From the NCBI GenBank assembly GCA_020061355.1, contig JAGUYK010000006.1, positions 434,001 to 498,000 of the forward strand: a stretch of DNA of 64,000 nt, written 5' to 3'. This DNA comes from Ignavibacteriales bacterium (GTDB lineage: Bacteria; Bacteroidota; Ignavibacteria; Ignavibacteriales; Melioribacteraceae). This document shows, piece by piece, positions 16,170 to 24,568 of the stretch. Every line of letters starts with the position of its first letter. Position 1 is the first letter of the stretch. Below the pieces are notes generated by a model. That model saw nothing but the letters and a program-made list of their open reading frames with translations. It was not told the origin of the DNA and ran no database searches. The position numbers and the translations under genes are program-made.

Positions 16170-17237
16170 TTAACTCAAAAGTTTAATTGCTTCATACCAA
16201 TAAAAAAGTGCGTTGTTGGGTAATCTACTAAGCTTATTAAGGTAATTGTAATCTGTATTCGTGATCATATACTTTGAAAAATTACTTTTGTCTTCAATCA
16301 GCTTGATTGGATTAAAATTCTTCTTCAATAATTTAACTGAAAGTAATGCTGTTTTTGCTGCTGCTTCTATAGCTGAATCCAATGTAAAATTACCTGTAAC
16401 CAAGTACGACCGAAACTTCATTATTCCATCTTGAAGTGCGCGGAATTTTATGAGATCGTTATTTTTATTTTTTTCCCGTCTTGCTAATATTAACGCAGTA
16501 CTAATTGTATCTTCAAGTGTCTGTTCATATCCCATTGCAAGTTTTCTATACTCCAGCTCCTTTTTAGCAATAAGTTCATAGGATTTATGTACTGTTTCAT
16601 AATTTGTAATACTATCAAACAATATTCCCAAATCAAAAAGTTGTTTGATGATTTCCAAATTTTTGTCCGAGCCAAATCTTATCCCTATAGTGTTCGGAGC
16701 GAATGCGGTTAATTTATCACCCGTTATTGCATTGAATGTTGGTACTTGAACTGATAACACTTCATCATCTATATCAAGAAATATGTTTTTGATCCCAAGT
16801 TCGGAAAGTTCGGGATAGTTATACTCTTCAAATAATACATCCAACAACACATAATTTTCTTCTCCGTCAATGGCAGATTTGAAAAACATCTTATAATGTG
16901 CTTTTGGAATGCCCTGTGTAAAACTGCGGCGTTCATCAAACTCAGATCTATCAAACTGAGAATCAATGCAAATATCAGTTAGTATTTTTTCTATTACGGA
17001 TTTTTCTTCTTTTGTAACAACATCCACATCAATGGAAAAACGTTTGGGTTCATCATACAGCAACGAAAGCGATGTTCCGCCTTTGAAAACAAATTGCAGT
17101 CTTGCTTTTGATAAATGCTCTACTAATGAAAGCGCTAAAATCATTTTCTCTAATGCTATATAGTCAATTCTACTGTATTGGGGTTGTTCTCTGAAGTGAT
17201 AAATCCATTCTTTTGAAAAGCATTCCTTCTTAATCAT
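16170..17237 (-). CDS. abiEii: AbiEii/AbiGii-family nucleotidyltransferase toxin
   Basis: Protein of 355 residues with the DUF1814 nucleotidyltransferase signature FKGGTSLSLL ... RFSIDVDVV (residues ~50-72): the GGTxL helix start and the SxDxD metal-binding pair. AbiEii proteins are toxins of type IV toxin-antitoxin systems that arrest growth during phage infection; some MenT relatives modify tRNA. The start overlaps the antitoxin stop by eight bases, the usual AbiEi-AbiEii arrangement. Length is within the family range. It sits inside the type I restriction operon between hsdS and hsdR. Confidence 0.85.
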   Translation of the reverse strand: MIKKECFSKEWIYHFREQPQYSRIDYIALEKMILALSLVEHLSKARLQFVFKGGTSLSLLYDEPKRFSIDVDVVTKEEKSVIEKILTDICIDSQFDRSEFDERRSFTQGIPKAHYKMFFKSAIDGEENYVLLDVLFEEYNYPELSELGIKNIFLDIDDEVLSVQVPTFNAITGDKLTAFAPNTIGIRFGSDKNLEIIKQLFDLGILFDSITNYETVHKSYELIAKKELEYRKLAMGYEQTLEDTISTALILARREKNKNNDLIKFRALQDGIMKFRSYLVTGNFTLDSAIEAAAKTALLSVKLLKKNFNPIKLIEDKSNFSKYMITNTDYNYLNKLSRLPNNALFYWYEAIKLLS

Positions 17238-17988
17238 CTAAAATGCCTTCCAATTCAAGTCGGAAATTATTTAACAAGTAATTTTGCAACTCAGTTTCTC
17301 TTCCGCGTCGTCTTGCATAATTAAGCAACTTTGTAAAGTTGATTACAGATAACATAATTGCATTACGGAATATCTCCTTGAGTTCGTGTCCTTGGTACAT
17401 GAAGAATACTTTTTCATCAGCAAACAAATCGACAAGTATCTTCTCTAATGTTGGCACCGTAACATGATCTAATTTTTTAGTTGGTGCTTTAGTTATAAGA
17501 TTTTTAATGACGATCGGCTCTTGTTCTCCAATTGCATATTTGTTTAGAAATGAGGTATCTGGTTTTAGAAATACATTTGGTATCTGCATCTCTTTCATTT
17601 TGTAGAACAAACTTTCTGCCATATCGCTTTCCGTTTCCAGAATTATCAGATTCTGAAATGTTTGATGACGTGAAAAATTATTCACCCATGATGTTGACCA
17701 AATTGCAAATTTCGTATCGCGATATTGCTCGGTAACCATTTTGAAAATCTCTTTTATTCGTTCATCAATAAAAGGCTTGTATCTCTGTTTTTGAGATATT
17801 TTATATATTCCTTGTCGTATCTCTATTATGGCACTTTTCTTTTTTAAATCATATAGGCGCCAACTAAATGTTTGAGGATTTAGTTCTGGGTCGTATTGCT
17901 TATAAAAATTAAATAACTCTTCTCTCGAAAAGCTATGCCTTTCCTTGAATTGTTTTAATATCTCTTTATCTATCTTGTTTTTGTTCAT
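17230..17988 (-). CDS. abiEi: AbiEi-like antitoxin / transcriptional regulator
   Basis: This 252-residue protein starts with a winged-helix region (FSREELFNFYKQYDPELNPQTFSWRLYDLKKKSAIIEIRQGIYKIS; quoted here as the segments FSREELFNFY and TFSWRLYDLKKK) and continues into the AbiEi C-terminal fold (KFAIWSTSWVNNFSRH, LEKILVDLFADE). AbiEi proteins neutralise AbiEii and repress their own promoter through inverted repeats. I chose ATG 17988, not the TTG at 18006, because GGGA lies just upstream. Three 40-base operator-like repeats stand right before it (18001-18128), which supports autoregulation and an internal promoter within the hsd operon. Confidence 0.8.
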   Translation of the reverse strand: MNKNKIDKEILKQFKERHSFSREELFNFYKQYDPELNPQTFSWRLYDLKKKSAIIEIRQGIYKISQKQRYKPFIDERIKEIFKMVTEQYRDTKFAIWSTSWVNNFSRHQTFQNLIILETESDMAESLFYKMKEMQIPNVFLKPDTSFLNKYAIGEQEPIVIKNLITKAPTKKLDHVTVPTLEKILVDLFADEKVFFMYQGHELKEIFRNAIMLSVINFTKLLNYARRRGRETELQNYLLNNFRLELEGILDD

Positions 17989-18000
17989 ATTCCCATCAAT

Positions 18001-18128
18001 TATCAAATTATGGACAATATTTTCAATTATAGTCTTATATTTGCTATCAAAATATAGACAATAATTTTAATAATAGTCCGATATCTGTTCTCAAATTATG
18101 GACAATATTCTTATAAATAGTCCAATAT
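18001..18128. promoter_or_regulatory. Triple 40-bp operator array upstream of the AbiE antitoxin gene
   Basis: Three copies start at 18001, 18045 and 18089, exactly 44 bases apart. Each reads approximately TNTCAAATTATGGACAATAT on the left and ATAGTCC(G/A)ATAT on the right (first copy AGTCTTATAT). Each copy contains an inverted GGAC...GTCC pair. The regular spacing is close to four helical turns, so a bound regulator would lie on nearly the same face each time. AbiEi antitoxins are known to bind inverted repeats in their promoter. Confidence 0.7.
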
Positions 18129-18178
18129 TTGAATATCAATCTACAATTTACATCAAAGTGAGGATTTTGTAATGGAAT

Positions 18179-19375
18179 CTATACCTCTACCTCTCCGCTC
18201 ATTAGCTTTGGCAAGAGCAAGTCGCGCGTGCGGCGAAGATTATTGATTTTAATGTTTAGCGTATCAATCATATCAAAAAACGCCTTTACAATGTCAGAGA
18301 AATTTGTTAAAACATTTATCGTCGGGATAAGTATTTTATATTCTTCTACAATTTTAGGGTTTAGATGCAAAACATTGACTCCGTTTGCATATTCTTTAAT
18401 TTCATCTCCAAAAGAAGAATATTTGAGGATACTGTAAAGAAATGATTTGTTGACTTGCAGTGGTTCTATTTTAACGAGATCTAGTGATATTATCATAAAC
18501 TCCTCATTTGTTCTTGGAATACGCGCTGGTCTTCCAACCACTTCTCTATTTTGAGTCATGTCTGTTACTGCAAATACAATATCACCAAATACTACTTTTT
18601 GATTTTCTTTGTAACTACCGTTAAATCTTTTTATCCCTTCTAATCTGAAACCACCATTTCTTTGAATGCACTTTAGATTTGCAAATGGTAATCCACCCAC
18701 ATCAGATAATTCCGAACTCTTATAAGATTTACCTTTAACAAAATTTGCAACATTCCCTAATGATTTTACTTCCCATCCTTTCGGTATTTTGCCAAGCGGT
18801 GAATCAACAAACATTGTTTTTTCATATCCAGGAAAGCGGAAATTTACAAACCACTCTTTGTAAATGGTTTGAGCTAGCTGCTCTAATAATTGTATGCGGC
18901 GCGTGTTGTTTTCTATTAAATCATCGTAAGCAGAAATAACTTCAAGAATTTTGATTTGTTCTTCATAAGTTGGAAGTGGAATTTCAATTGAAGCAAGATT
19001 GCCTTGTGAAAGTTTCGGTTGAGCAGCGCCAGTGATCCATCCAAGAATATCGTTGGTCTCAAGCCAATACATTACATACCTTGACTTCGCTTTTTGTTCA
19101 ATACCTTTGACAATATGAGCATGGTTGTTTACCCAGTACTTGCCTTTAGCCATAAAAGCGATCGGAGTATTTCTTGTAACAAGATTATTGCCATCTTCTG
19201 AAATAAGAAGATATTCACCATCAAATAAATAATTGTCTACATAATCGATTACTCCTGATGCTCCATAATAAGGATATTTGCCTTTTCGTTTTTTTCTTTC
19301 TGCCGCGCTTAATGGAACTCTTTTATAATCATAGAACTCAACGCACTCCTGAAGTTTTATTTTCTGCCAAGTCAT
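18179..19375 (-). CDS. hsdS: Type I restriction specificity subunit HsdS
   Basis: Protein of 398 residues with two target-recognition domains, each followed by a long helical spacer, as expected of HsdS. TRD1 covers ~1-145 ([42 protein letters not shown]). TRD2 covers ~200-360 ([20 protein letters not shown] ... [10 protein letters not shown]), and the second spacer ends in [14 protein letters not shown]. The family determines the asymmetric bipartite DNA target of methylase and nuclease. Its ATG overlaps the hsdM stop by four bases (ATGA). A 190-base gap with the AbiE operators follows. Confidence 0.95.
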   Translation of the reverse strand: MTWQKIKLQECVEFYDYKRVPLSAAERKKRKGKYPYYGASGVIDYVDNYLFDGEYLLISEDGNNLVTRNTPIAFMAKGKYWVNNHAHIVKGIEQKAKSRYVMYWLETNDILGWITGAAQPKLSQGNLASIEIPLPTYEEQIKILEVISAYDDLIENNTRRIQLLEQLAQTIYKEWFVNFRFPGYEKTMFVDSPLGKIPKGWEVKSLGNVANFVKGKSYKSSELSDVGGLPFANLKCIQRNGGFRLEGIKRFNGSYKENQKVVFGDIVFAVTDMTQNREVVGRPARIPRTNEEFMIISLDLVKIEPLQVNKSFLYSILKYSSFGDEIKEYANGVNVLHLNPKIVEEYKILIPTINVLTNFSDIVKAFFDMIDTLNIKINNLRRTRDLLLPKLMSGEVEV

Positions 19376-20928
19376 AAATTTGATTCCAATAACTTTGCAA
19401 CATTCTCAGCAATCTTATCTTCAAGTTCACGCGCTTCAGAGTTAAGCACTTCCAATTCTTCATTCATCTCTTCAAGTTTCTCGAAGAAATCAAAATCATC
19501 TACTGCTTTTTCAGTTACGCCGACATATCTTCCTGGGTTCAGGGAGTAGTTTTGTTCGGCAATCTCTTTAATAGTTGCAACCTTACACAATCCAGCAACA
19601 TCAGCATACTTTCCTTTTGTGAAATACTTCTTCACTTCATTTAGATTCAGATCAATATCTTTCTCTTCACGGTAGAGTTTTACTATAGAAGCAATAAACT
19701 GTATTTGTTCAGGTGAATATTCTCTATGTGCACGGTCTATTTGAGTAAAAACATTGCGCGCATCAATGAACAGCACATTATCTTTTCTATTTGTCTTCTT
19801 CTTTCCTTTATCAAAGAACCACAATGTGCAGGGAAGAGTAACTGTATAAAAAAAGTTGGATGATACAGCAATCATTACATCAACAGCGTTTTCATCAACA
19901 AGCTTTTTGCGTATATCAAATTCGCTTTGGCGTGCATCACTTGCAGAGTTTGCCATAACAAAACCAGAGCGCCCATTTTCATTTAATGCATTCCAAAAGA
20001 TCTGTATCCATAAATAATTGCCGTTATCAGTGCGCGGAAAGCCCTGAGCATATCGTTTATCCTTAACAAGTTTTTCTTTATCAACACCGTTTACATTAAA
20101 TGGAGGATTTGCCATTACAAAATCGAATTTGCCTACACAGTCGAATACATCATCGTAATAAGTATTTGTCTGGCGTATATCGCCTTCTAGTCCATGCACA
20201 GCAAGATTCATCTTTGCAAGACGAATAGTTTCAGCAGTCTTCTCTTGTCCGTATATAGAAAGTTCTTCACTCGGATTTTTCTTATGCTCGCTTATAAACT
20301 TAGCACTCTGAACAAACATACCACCGCTGCCACTTGCAGGATCTAATATCTTTCCGTGGAATGGTTCTATAATTTCTACGATGAGTTTGACAATGGATAT
20401 AGGTGTAAAGAACTCGCCACCCTTCTGTCCTTCCTTCATAGCAAAATTACCAAGGAAGTATTCGTATATCTTACCGAACAGATCTCCTTCAACATCCATA
20501 GGAATCGAGGAAAAACTCTTCAGCAGCGCCCACAGTACATCATTTTCAAATTGTGTATATGTTTTAGGCAATACATCCTTTAGATTAGTATTCTCTTCCT
20601 CAATCTTCTTCATTGCAGAGTTAATATGCTTGCCGATAGGTTCCTTCTCTGGTAGATTAAGCAGATATGAGAACTGTGCCTCTTCTGGCAAGTAGACAAC
20701 TCCCTTTGCATGGTAGTGCAACTTAGAGATCTTCTGTCTACTGCTACTTGCCTTGAGTTCAGCTTCTATGACCACCTTTGCATTGGTAAACTTAAAATCA
20801 GCGTAACGAAGAAATATTAGTCCAAGAACAGGAACTGAATACTCTGATGATTTAAGAGCGGAGTTCGCACGCAGTTGATCAGCGGCTTCCCAAAGTCTCT
20901 TTTCGATTTCGTTATTGTTAGATGGCAT
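19372..20928 (-). CDS. hsdM: Type I DNA adenine methyltransferase HsdM
   Basis: Protein of 518 residues with an HsdM N-terminal helical domain ([19 protein letters not shown], ~8-130) and an N6-adenine methylase domain: SAM motif [14 protein letters not shown] (~195) and catalytic NPPF in [12 protein letters not shown] (~275). The C-terminal helix is rich in Glu/Lys. It modifies host DNA and forms M2S with HsdS. It is the first gene of the hsdM-hsdS-AbiE-hsdR operon. R copy 4, read in the minus direction, ends 94 bases before its ATG. Confidence 0.95.
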   Translation of the reverse strand: MPSNNNEIEKRLWEAADQLRANSALKSSEYSVPVLGLIFLRYADFKFTNAKVVIEAELKASSSRQKISKLHYHAKGVVYLPEEAQFSYLLNLPEKEPIGKHINSAMKKIEEENTNLKDVLPKTYTQFENDVLWALLKSFSSIPMDVEGDLFGKIYEYFLGNFAMKEGQKGGEFFTPISIVKLIVEIIEPFHGKILDPASGSGGMFVQSAKFISEHKKNPSEELSIYGQEKTAETIRLAKMNLAVHGLEGDIRQTNTYYDDVFDCVGKFDFVMANPPFNVNGVDKEKLVKDKRYAQGFPRTDNGNYLWIQIFWNALNENGRSGFVMANSASDARQSEFDIRKKLVDENAVDVMIAVSSNFFYTVTLPCTLWFFDKGKKKTNRKDNVLFIDARNVFTQIDRAHREYSPEQIQFIASIVKLYREEKDIDLNLNEVKKYFTKGKYADVAGLCKVATIKEIAEQNYSLNPGRYVGVTEKAVDDFDFFEKLEEMNEELEVLNSEARELEDKIAENVAKLLESNL

Positions 20929-21020
20929 TAAAATCCTTCAATGTATAGATGCGTGTTTTCAATGATTAATATATGGATTTCTATTAAAAGATGAACGAGT
21001 CAGTTTATTTACACCCGTAC

Positions 21021-21207
21021 GGGCTCGCATCTAAATTGAATAAGGTACTATCTTATAGATAATCAAACCAGGTGGTGAGCATCACGAAAGGACTTAAATA
21101 AAAAATATTCCACTTAGTTTTAGAAAACCAGATTATTTACTGCTTACACTTCTTACACCTTTCTACGGTACTATAAATCTTTTAGAGTGTAAGGAATGGG
21201 TGTAAGT
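21021..21207 (+). repeat. R element copy 4 with flanking short repeats
   Basis: The 103 bases 21022-21124 are matched in inverse orientation by 23328-23430 with about ten differences and no gap. The block includes GGCTCGCAT, ATAAGGTACTATCTTAT (a 5-bp stem with 7-base loop), ACCAGGTGGT and CATCACGAAAGGACTTAAAT. The tail carries GCTTACACTTCTTACACC (21142-21159) and inverse GTGTAAGGAATGGGTGTAAG (21188-21207). Between here and the tRNA fragment (21208-21418) I see only AT-rich DNA and a weak GTGCTCGCAAC near 21355 that may be a decayed core. Confidence 0.7.
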
Positions 21208-21418
21208 TTTTGAAGGATCATTAACCGTTGATGGGTTAGTATTCAAGAAATGTTCTGACAAAGTGAGTGAGGACTTATTTAACGTGATCTGTTTGATGTA
21301 GTTTTGAATAAACTACTTCAGTTTCTACTTCAGAAGGTGTTTAAGAATTTCGTTGTGCTCGCAACTCATTATAAACAAACAAGTTACAGGCACTTAAAAT
21401 TTATTTTTATTTAGTTTC

Positions 21419-21465
21419 GTTGACTCTTAATCATCAGGTCGGGGGTTCGAATCCCCCAGGGTGCA
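21419..21465 (+). tRNA. 3' fragment of tRNA-Lys(CUU), integration scar
   Basis: The anticodon loop CTCTTAA (anticodon CTT at 21426-21428), variable region, a perfect T-arm GGGGGTTCGAATCCCCC and the 3' acceptor strand AGGGTGC plus discriminator A are present. The 5' acceptor strand and D-arm are missing: upstream bases (TTTAGTTTC) do not fit, and the anticodon stem has a mismatch at the junction. This is what a tyrosine-recombinase element leaves when it inserts into a tRNA gene at the anticodon region. The intact copy would lie outside the window. A terminator follows directly. Confidence 0.75.
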
Positions 21466-21472
21466 CAAAAAG

Positions 21473-21507
21473 CCCCGAATTCGCAATGTATTCGGGGTCT
21501 TTTATTT
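21473..21507 (+). terminator. Rho-independent terminator after the tRNA fragment
   Basis: CCCCGAAT (21473-21480), a nine-base loop, ATTCGGGG (21490-21497), then TCTTTTATTT. The stem is a perfect eight pairs. It would have terminated the original tRNA-Lys transcript, so it probably came with the tRNA 3' end. Confidence 0.85.
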
Positions 21508-21896
21508 ACATAACCACCCCATTTTGCCGATTCTTATCCATATTTTAAATTTTTACTATTGCAAAACTATTGCAAAATTATTTTTTGCTTTAAACTAAAA
21601 TTGTGGCTTTTGGGATTCTCTGATGTAAAATTTCCTATCGGAAGGCAAAATATTTTAACAAGTAAAATCATTTTAATCTTACCACAACGAATACCATAAA
21701 ATGAAAAGTATTGAGATAAAAAGACTATCGGTGAGATTTGAATTTTATTGATGTTATAATATGCAATGGTTAATTTCAAAGTAGGTGAGATGATATTAAA
21801 AGTGATGACCGAGTACTTTTCGATAACAATATATTAATAATGTCGAATGACTATTTGAGATAATATAAATCTTTTAAAATATAATTAGGAGGTATT
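21508..21896. other. Intergenic region before the FISUMP gene
   Basis: About 390 bases with no gene that I can support. It includes the direct repeat CTATTGCAAAA (21557 area, twice), in AT-rich DNA next to the tRNA scar. It may be part of an attachment region. A good GGAGGT ribosome site for the next gene sits at its right end. Confidence 0.3.
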
Positions 21897-22850
21897 ATGA
21901 TAAAATATTTACTAGTCTTACTCCTATTAACAATTCCATTGGTTATATTTTCACAAAATCCATGTCCAGGTACACCTACAGTTAATTACTTTGGGAAAAT
22001 ATACAATACCGTTCAAATTGGTAATCAATGCTGGTTAAAAGAAAATCTAAATGTTGGTAATAGAATTAACGTAAATCAAAATCAAAGTAACAACGGAACG
22101 ATAGAGAAATATTGTTACAGCGATGATGAAAATAATTGTAATACTTATGGAGGATTATATCAGTGGAATGAAGCAATGCAATATGTAACAACGCCAGGTA
22201 CGAAGGGAATCTGTCCGGATGGCTGGCATATACCAACAATCGCAGAGTTTGAAACTTTAGCAGCCGCGGTTAACCATAATAGCAACTCACTAAAAGCTGT
22301 GGGACAAGGAACTGGTGATGGCGCTGGTACAAATTCAAGCGGTTTTACTGCCCTTCTTGGGGGATTCCGTCACGTTTCCATGGCGTTCGGTTATTTAGGA
22401 ATGTACGCAAATGTTTGGAGTTCAACCGAGCATAATCTTTATAGTACCACCGTTCACCAAATTAACCTTTATAGTTTTGATAATAGAATACTTTTTATAA
22501 ATTACAATAAGGAGGCAGGATTTACTATTCGTTGCATCAAGGATGATAATGGTACTGAAATACATGAAGAACCTAGTAAAATACCTAATGGTTTTTCACT
22601 TTTACAAAACTACCCCAATCCGTTCAATCCAGGTACCGTAATCCAATTCAGCATTCCAAATGAGGTTTATGTAACTCTTTCTGTATTTAATACTCTTGGT
22701 GAACAAGTTACCGAGTTAGTAAATCAACAGCTATCACCTTCAACATACTCCGTTAATTTTGACGCTAAGGATTTGCCTAATGGTATATACTTCTACAAGA
22801 TTCAGGCAGGTGAATTTGTTCAGACTAAGAAGATGATTTTAATGAAGTAG
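21897..22850 (+). CDS. Secreted FISUMP-domain protein with T9SS tail
   Basis: Protein of 317 residues: signal peptide (MIKYLLVLLLLTIPLVIFSQ), a FISUMP domain (Fibrobacter succinogenes major paralogous domain) at ~28-225, and a type IX sorting tail (FSLLQNYPNPFNPGT ... QTKKMILMK). The FISUMP signature is YNTVQIGNQCWLKENLNVG, then YQWNEAMQY, GICPDGWHIPT, GFTALLGGFR, VWSSTEH and AGFTIRCIKD. Members are exported or surface-attached; their biochemical role is not established. An AGGAGGT ribosome site and a strong terminator bracket it as a single-gene unit. It lies between the inverted R copies 4 and 5, directly beyond the tRNA scar. Confidence 0.9.
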   Translation: MIKYLLVLLLLTIPLVIFSQNPCPGTPTVNYFGKIYNTVQIGNQCWLKENLNVGNRINVNQNQSNNGTIEKYCYSDDENNCNTYGGLYQWNEAMQYVTTPGTKGICPDGWHIPTIAEFETLAAAVNHNSNSLKAVGQGTGDGAGTNSSGFTALLGGFRHVSMAFGYLGMYANVWSSTEHNLYSTTVHQINLYSFDNRILFINYNKEAGFTIRCIKDDNGTEIHEEPSKIPNGFSLLQNYPNPFNPGTVIQFSIPNEVYVTLSVFNTLGEQVTELVNQQLSPSTYSVNFDAKDLPNGIYFYKIQAGEFVQTKKMILMK

Positions 22851-22877
22851 TTTATTGGTAAAATAATTTTTCAACAG

Positions 22878-22906
22878 AGCCCGGTATTAAGCCGGGCTTT
22901 TTATTT
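22878..22906 (+). terminator. Rho-independent terminator of the FISUMP gene
   Basis: AGCCCGG, seven-base loop, CCGGGCT, then TTTTATTT. A perfect seven-pair GC-rich stem 28 bases after the stop codon. Confidence 0.9.
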
Positions 22907-22934
22907 CAATCAAACAAACAATAAGGAGGTATCC

Positions 22935-23075
22935 ATGCCCGAACAGCAATCACATATTTATCAACCTTTAACCCTCGCTACTCTTCTTATCTGCCCCCGG
23001 TGCTTTATGCCCTTTACTGTCCTGAAGTGCCCCAACTGCAGCAGAGAGATTAACGAGTCTGATATTCGGCAATAG
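22935..23075 (+). CDS. Zinc-ribbon micro-protein (46 aa)
   Basis: MPEQQSHIYQPLTLATLLIC..CPRCFMPF..CPNCSREINESDI. CPRC and CPNC make a short four-cysteine zinc ribbon. The ribosome site AAGGAGGTATCC is excellent. It resembles in design the micro-protein at 9794-9958 in the same island. It is more GC-rich than the FISUMP gene before it and closer in composition to the DUF932/WYL genes after it. Function unknown. Confidence 0.6.
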   Translation: MPEQQSHIYQPLTLATLLICPRCFMPFTVLKCPNCSREINESDIRQ

Positions 23076-23170
23076 GTAGAAAACGATGAACGAGATTAGT
23101 TTCGAAGAAACAACGAAAAAACAATTAACCCCTTTGCGCGCCTACTTTTTTTTTCTCAGTTGAACAAACT

Positions 23171-23217
23171 AAATAAAAAATCCCACCGTTGATGAGAGCA
23201 TCAGCAACCGATGGGAT
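23171..23217 (-). terminator. Rho-independent terminator on the minus strand, behind the DUF932 gene
   Basis: On the minus strand ATCCCATCGGTTGCTGATG, a short loop and CATCAACGGTGGGAT form a long imperfect stem followed by TTTTTTATTT. It lies about 220 bases past the DUF932 stop and would end that transcript after it has run through R copy 5. Confidence 0.7.
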
Positions 23218-23327
23218 TATAAGGGCAGAAAGCATGGTTAAAGTTTATAAATATCATTTAAAAGTCAATAGGAGGAAACAATAAACCTCAAGGCAGAGTG
23301 TTGCCAGATTAAATAATGACCAGTACA

Positions 23328-23430
23328 TCTAAAATTAAGTGGAATATTTTTTATTTAAGTCCTTTCGTGATGCTTACCACCTGGTTCCATCATCAATAAG
23401 ACAGTGCCTTATACAATTTCGATGCGAGCC
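23328..23430 (-). repeat. R element copy 5 (inverted relative to copies 1-4)
   Basis: The minus strand carries GGCTCGCA (23430-23423), ATAAGGCACTGTCTTAT, ACCAGGTGGT and CATCACGAAAGGACTTAAAT in the same order as copy 4, about 90% identical over 103 bases. It begins eight bases after the DUF932 stop codon, so it would be in that gene's 3' untranslated region. The short CTTACAC repeats of copies 1, 2 and 4 are missing. The surrounding 23076-23438 has no other gene; a GCGCGC is seen at 23137. Confidence 0.7.
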
Positions 23431-23438
23431 ACCTCCTA

Positions 23439-24377
23439 TTAATTCTTCAGCATATCCCCCGCAATCTCCTCAACAAGAATTCTCTTCGATAATGCAAAGT
23501 CCTTTGCCCTGTGAGTTATGATATTAAAGAGCTCGTACTTTGTGGGCATCCGGTCGTTCTCGAGAATATCCACTAGCAGCTTAACACCTGCCCTGTGAAA
23601 AATGAACTGGTTTAACTTCTGAACTTCATCGCGCTTTAAGTCCGTATCCATCCCTATCAGCTGAAGCTTCAGCATCTCAACTCTCTCCTGAATCGTCTGA
23701 ACCTTGTATTCGATCATGTCATAAACGGAAGGAGCGAAGAGATCGTAATGATAATATTTTATATCATCCTCAAAATCCTTAACGTATGCACCGTTGGAAC
23801 AGATATACCGGAGAAGAAAATTATTGATCTGGAATGCCTTAAATCCGGTTTCTGAGTTGACAATATTTATCCCCACTCCGAATATATCATCGGGGAAGGG
23901 AACGATCTTAAGCTTTGTCTTAGTCCTGAAGTAGGAAGCGAAATCGGTCAGGTAGATCATGTCAATTGAATCCGGATCGAGCCGCTTGATGATCTGACTA
24001 TCCTCTATCTCGCAATATTTGTCGCTTGTTATCGTTAATGCTTCTCCGTGCTCGATTTTTACATTTACATAGAGCCGCTTAATTGCCAATAGATAATCGT
24101 TCATCACGGAAGTGATTGTTTCGATATCGAGTATCTTAAGCTGATGCGAGGGGAATGAGAACCATTTTAAGAGCTTAAGCATGAACGCTTCCCGCATGGG
24201 ATATTGCTTTACCTTACCATTAAACACTTCGAGGTATAACATCTTCCCGTCGTTATTGATATGAAGCTGATCCGGATTGATTTTGATGTTTTCCCGTTTA
24301 GCCGACCTGATATAATCGAGCGCTGAATCAGCATCTTTGAATATTTCACTCTTCCCCTCTGCAAATATCATTTTCAT
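23439..24377 (-). CDS. DUF932-family mobile-element protein
   Basis: This 312-residue protein contains the DUF932 core (FGVGINIVNSETGFKAFQINNFLLRYICSNGAYV in the protein, e.g. GINIVNSETGF and LLRYICSNGAYV, ~180-215), followed by a helical C-terminus (VQTIQERVEMLKLQL, AKDFALSKRILVEEIAGDML). DUF932 proteins are common on plasmids, phages and integrative elements of many bacteria; their role is not firmly known. ATG 24377 is preferred over the frame's earlier codon because of the GAGGAGGTAAT site. It is divergent from the WYL regulator and distinctly more GC-rich than its neighbours. Confidence 0.75.
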   Translation of the reverse strand: MKMIFAEGKSEIFKDADSALDYIRSAKRENIKINPDQLHINNDGKMLYLEVFNGKVKQYPMREAFMLKLLKWFSFPSHQLKILDIETITSVMNDYLLAIKRLYVNVKIEHGEALTITSDKYCEIEDSQIIKRLDPDSIDMIYLTDFASYFRTKTKLKIVPFPDDIFGVGINIVNSETGFKAFQINNFLLRYICSNGAYVKDFEDDIKYYHYDLFAPSVYDMIEYKVQTIQERVEMLKLQLIGMDTDLKRDEVQKLNQFIFHRAGVKLLVDILENDRMPTKYELFNIITHRAKDFALSKRILVEEIAGDMLKN

Positions 24378-24462
24378 ATTACCTCCTCTAAAAAAATTAT
24401 TGTTGGAATGAACCATTGATGATTTTTCGAAGGCAATATAAAATGCTTGTATAATCCGGCCG

Positions 24463-24479
24463 GTATCATTAAATGATAC
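24463..24479. promoter_or_regulatory. 17-bp palindrome between DUF932 and WYL genes
   Basis: GTATCATT-A-AATGATAC is a perfect palindrome in the shared divergent promoter region. Half-sites recur after the WYL gene (AAATGATAC, ~25437) and upstream of the Gam-like gene (GTATCATTT, ~1119). It is a likely operator for the WYL regulator. Confidence 0.6.
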
Positions 24480-24568
24480 TTAAATTAGAGCGTTTGCGTC
24501 TTTTTATTTATTGGCTTAATTTCAACCTGAAACTCGCTGGCTTTCTCTAATTATTGAGGGCTCGCCAA

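Noticed and set aside
21567-21779. 70-codon minus-strand frame near the tRNA scar
   Set aside because: AT-rich translation without domain, no convincing ribosome site; chance is likely.
521-24377. A prophage spanning the Gam-like and DUF932 genes
   Set aside because: No capsid, portal, terminase, tail or lysis genes are seen; defence and regulatory cargo fit an integrative island better.
24557-24565. GGGCTCGCC before the WYL gene as a sixth R copy
   Set aside because: Only the first seven core bases agree; the AAGGYAC and ACCWRGTG blocks are missing.
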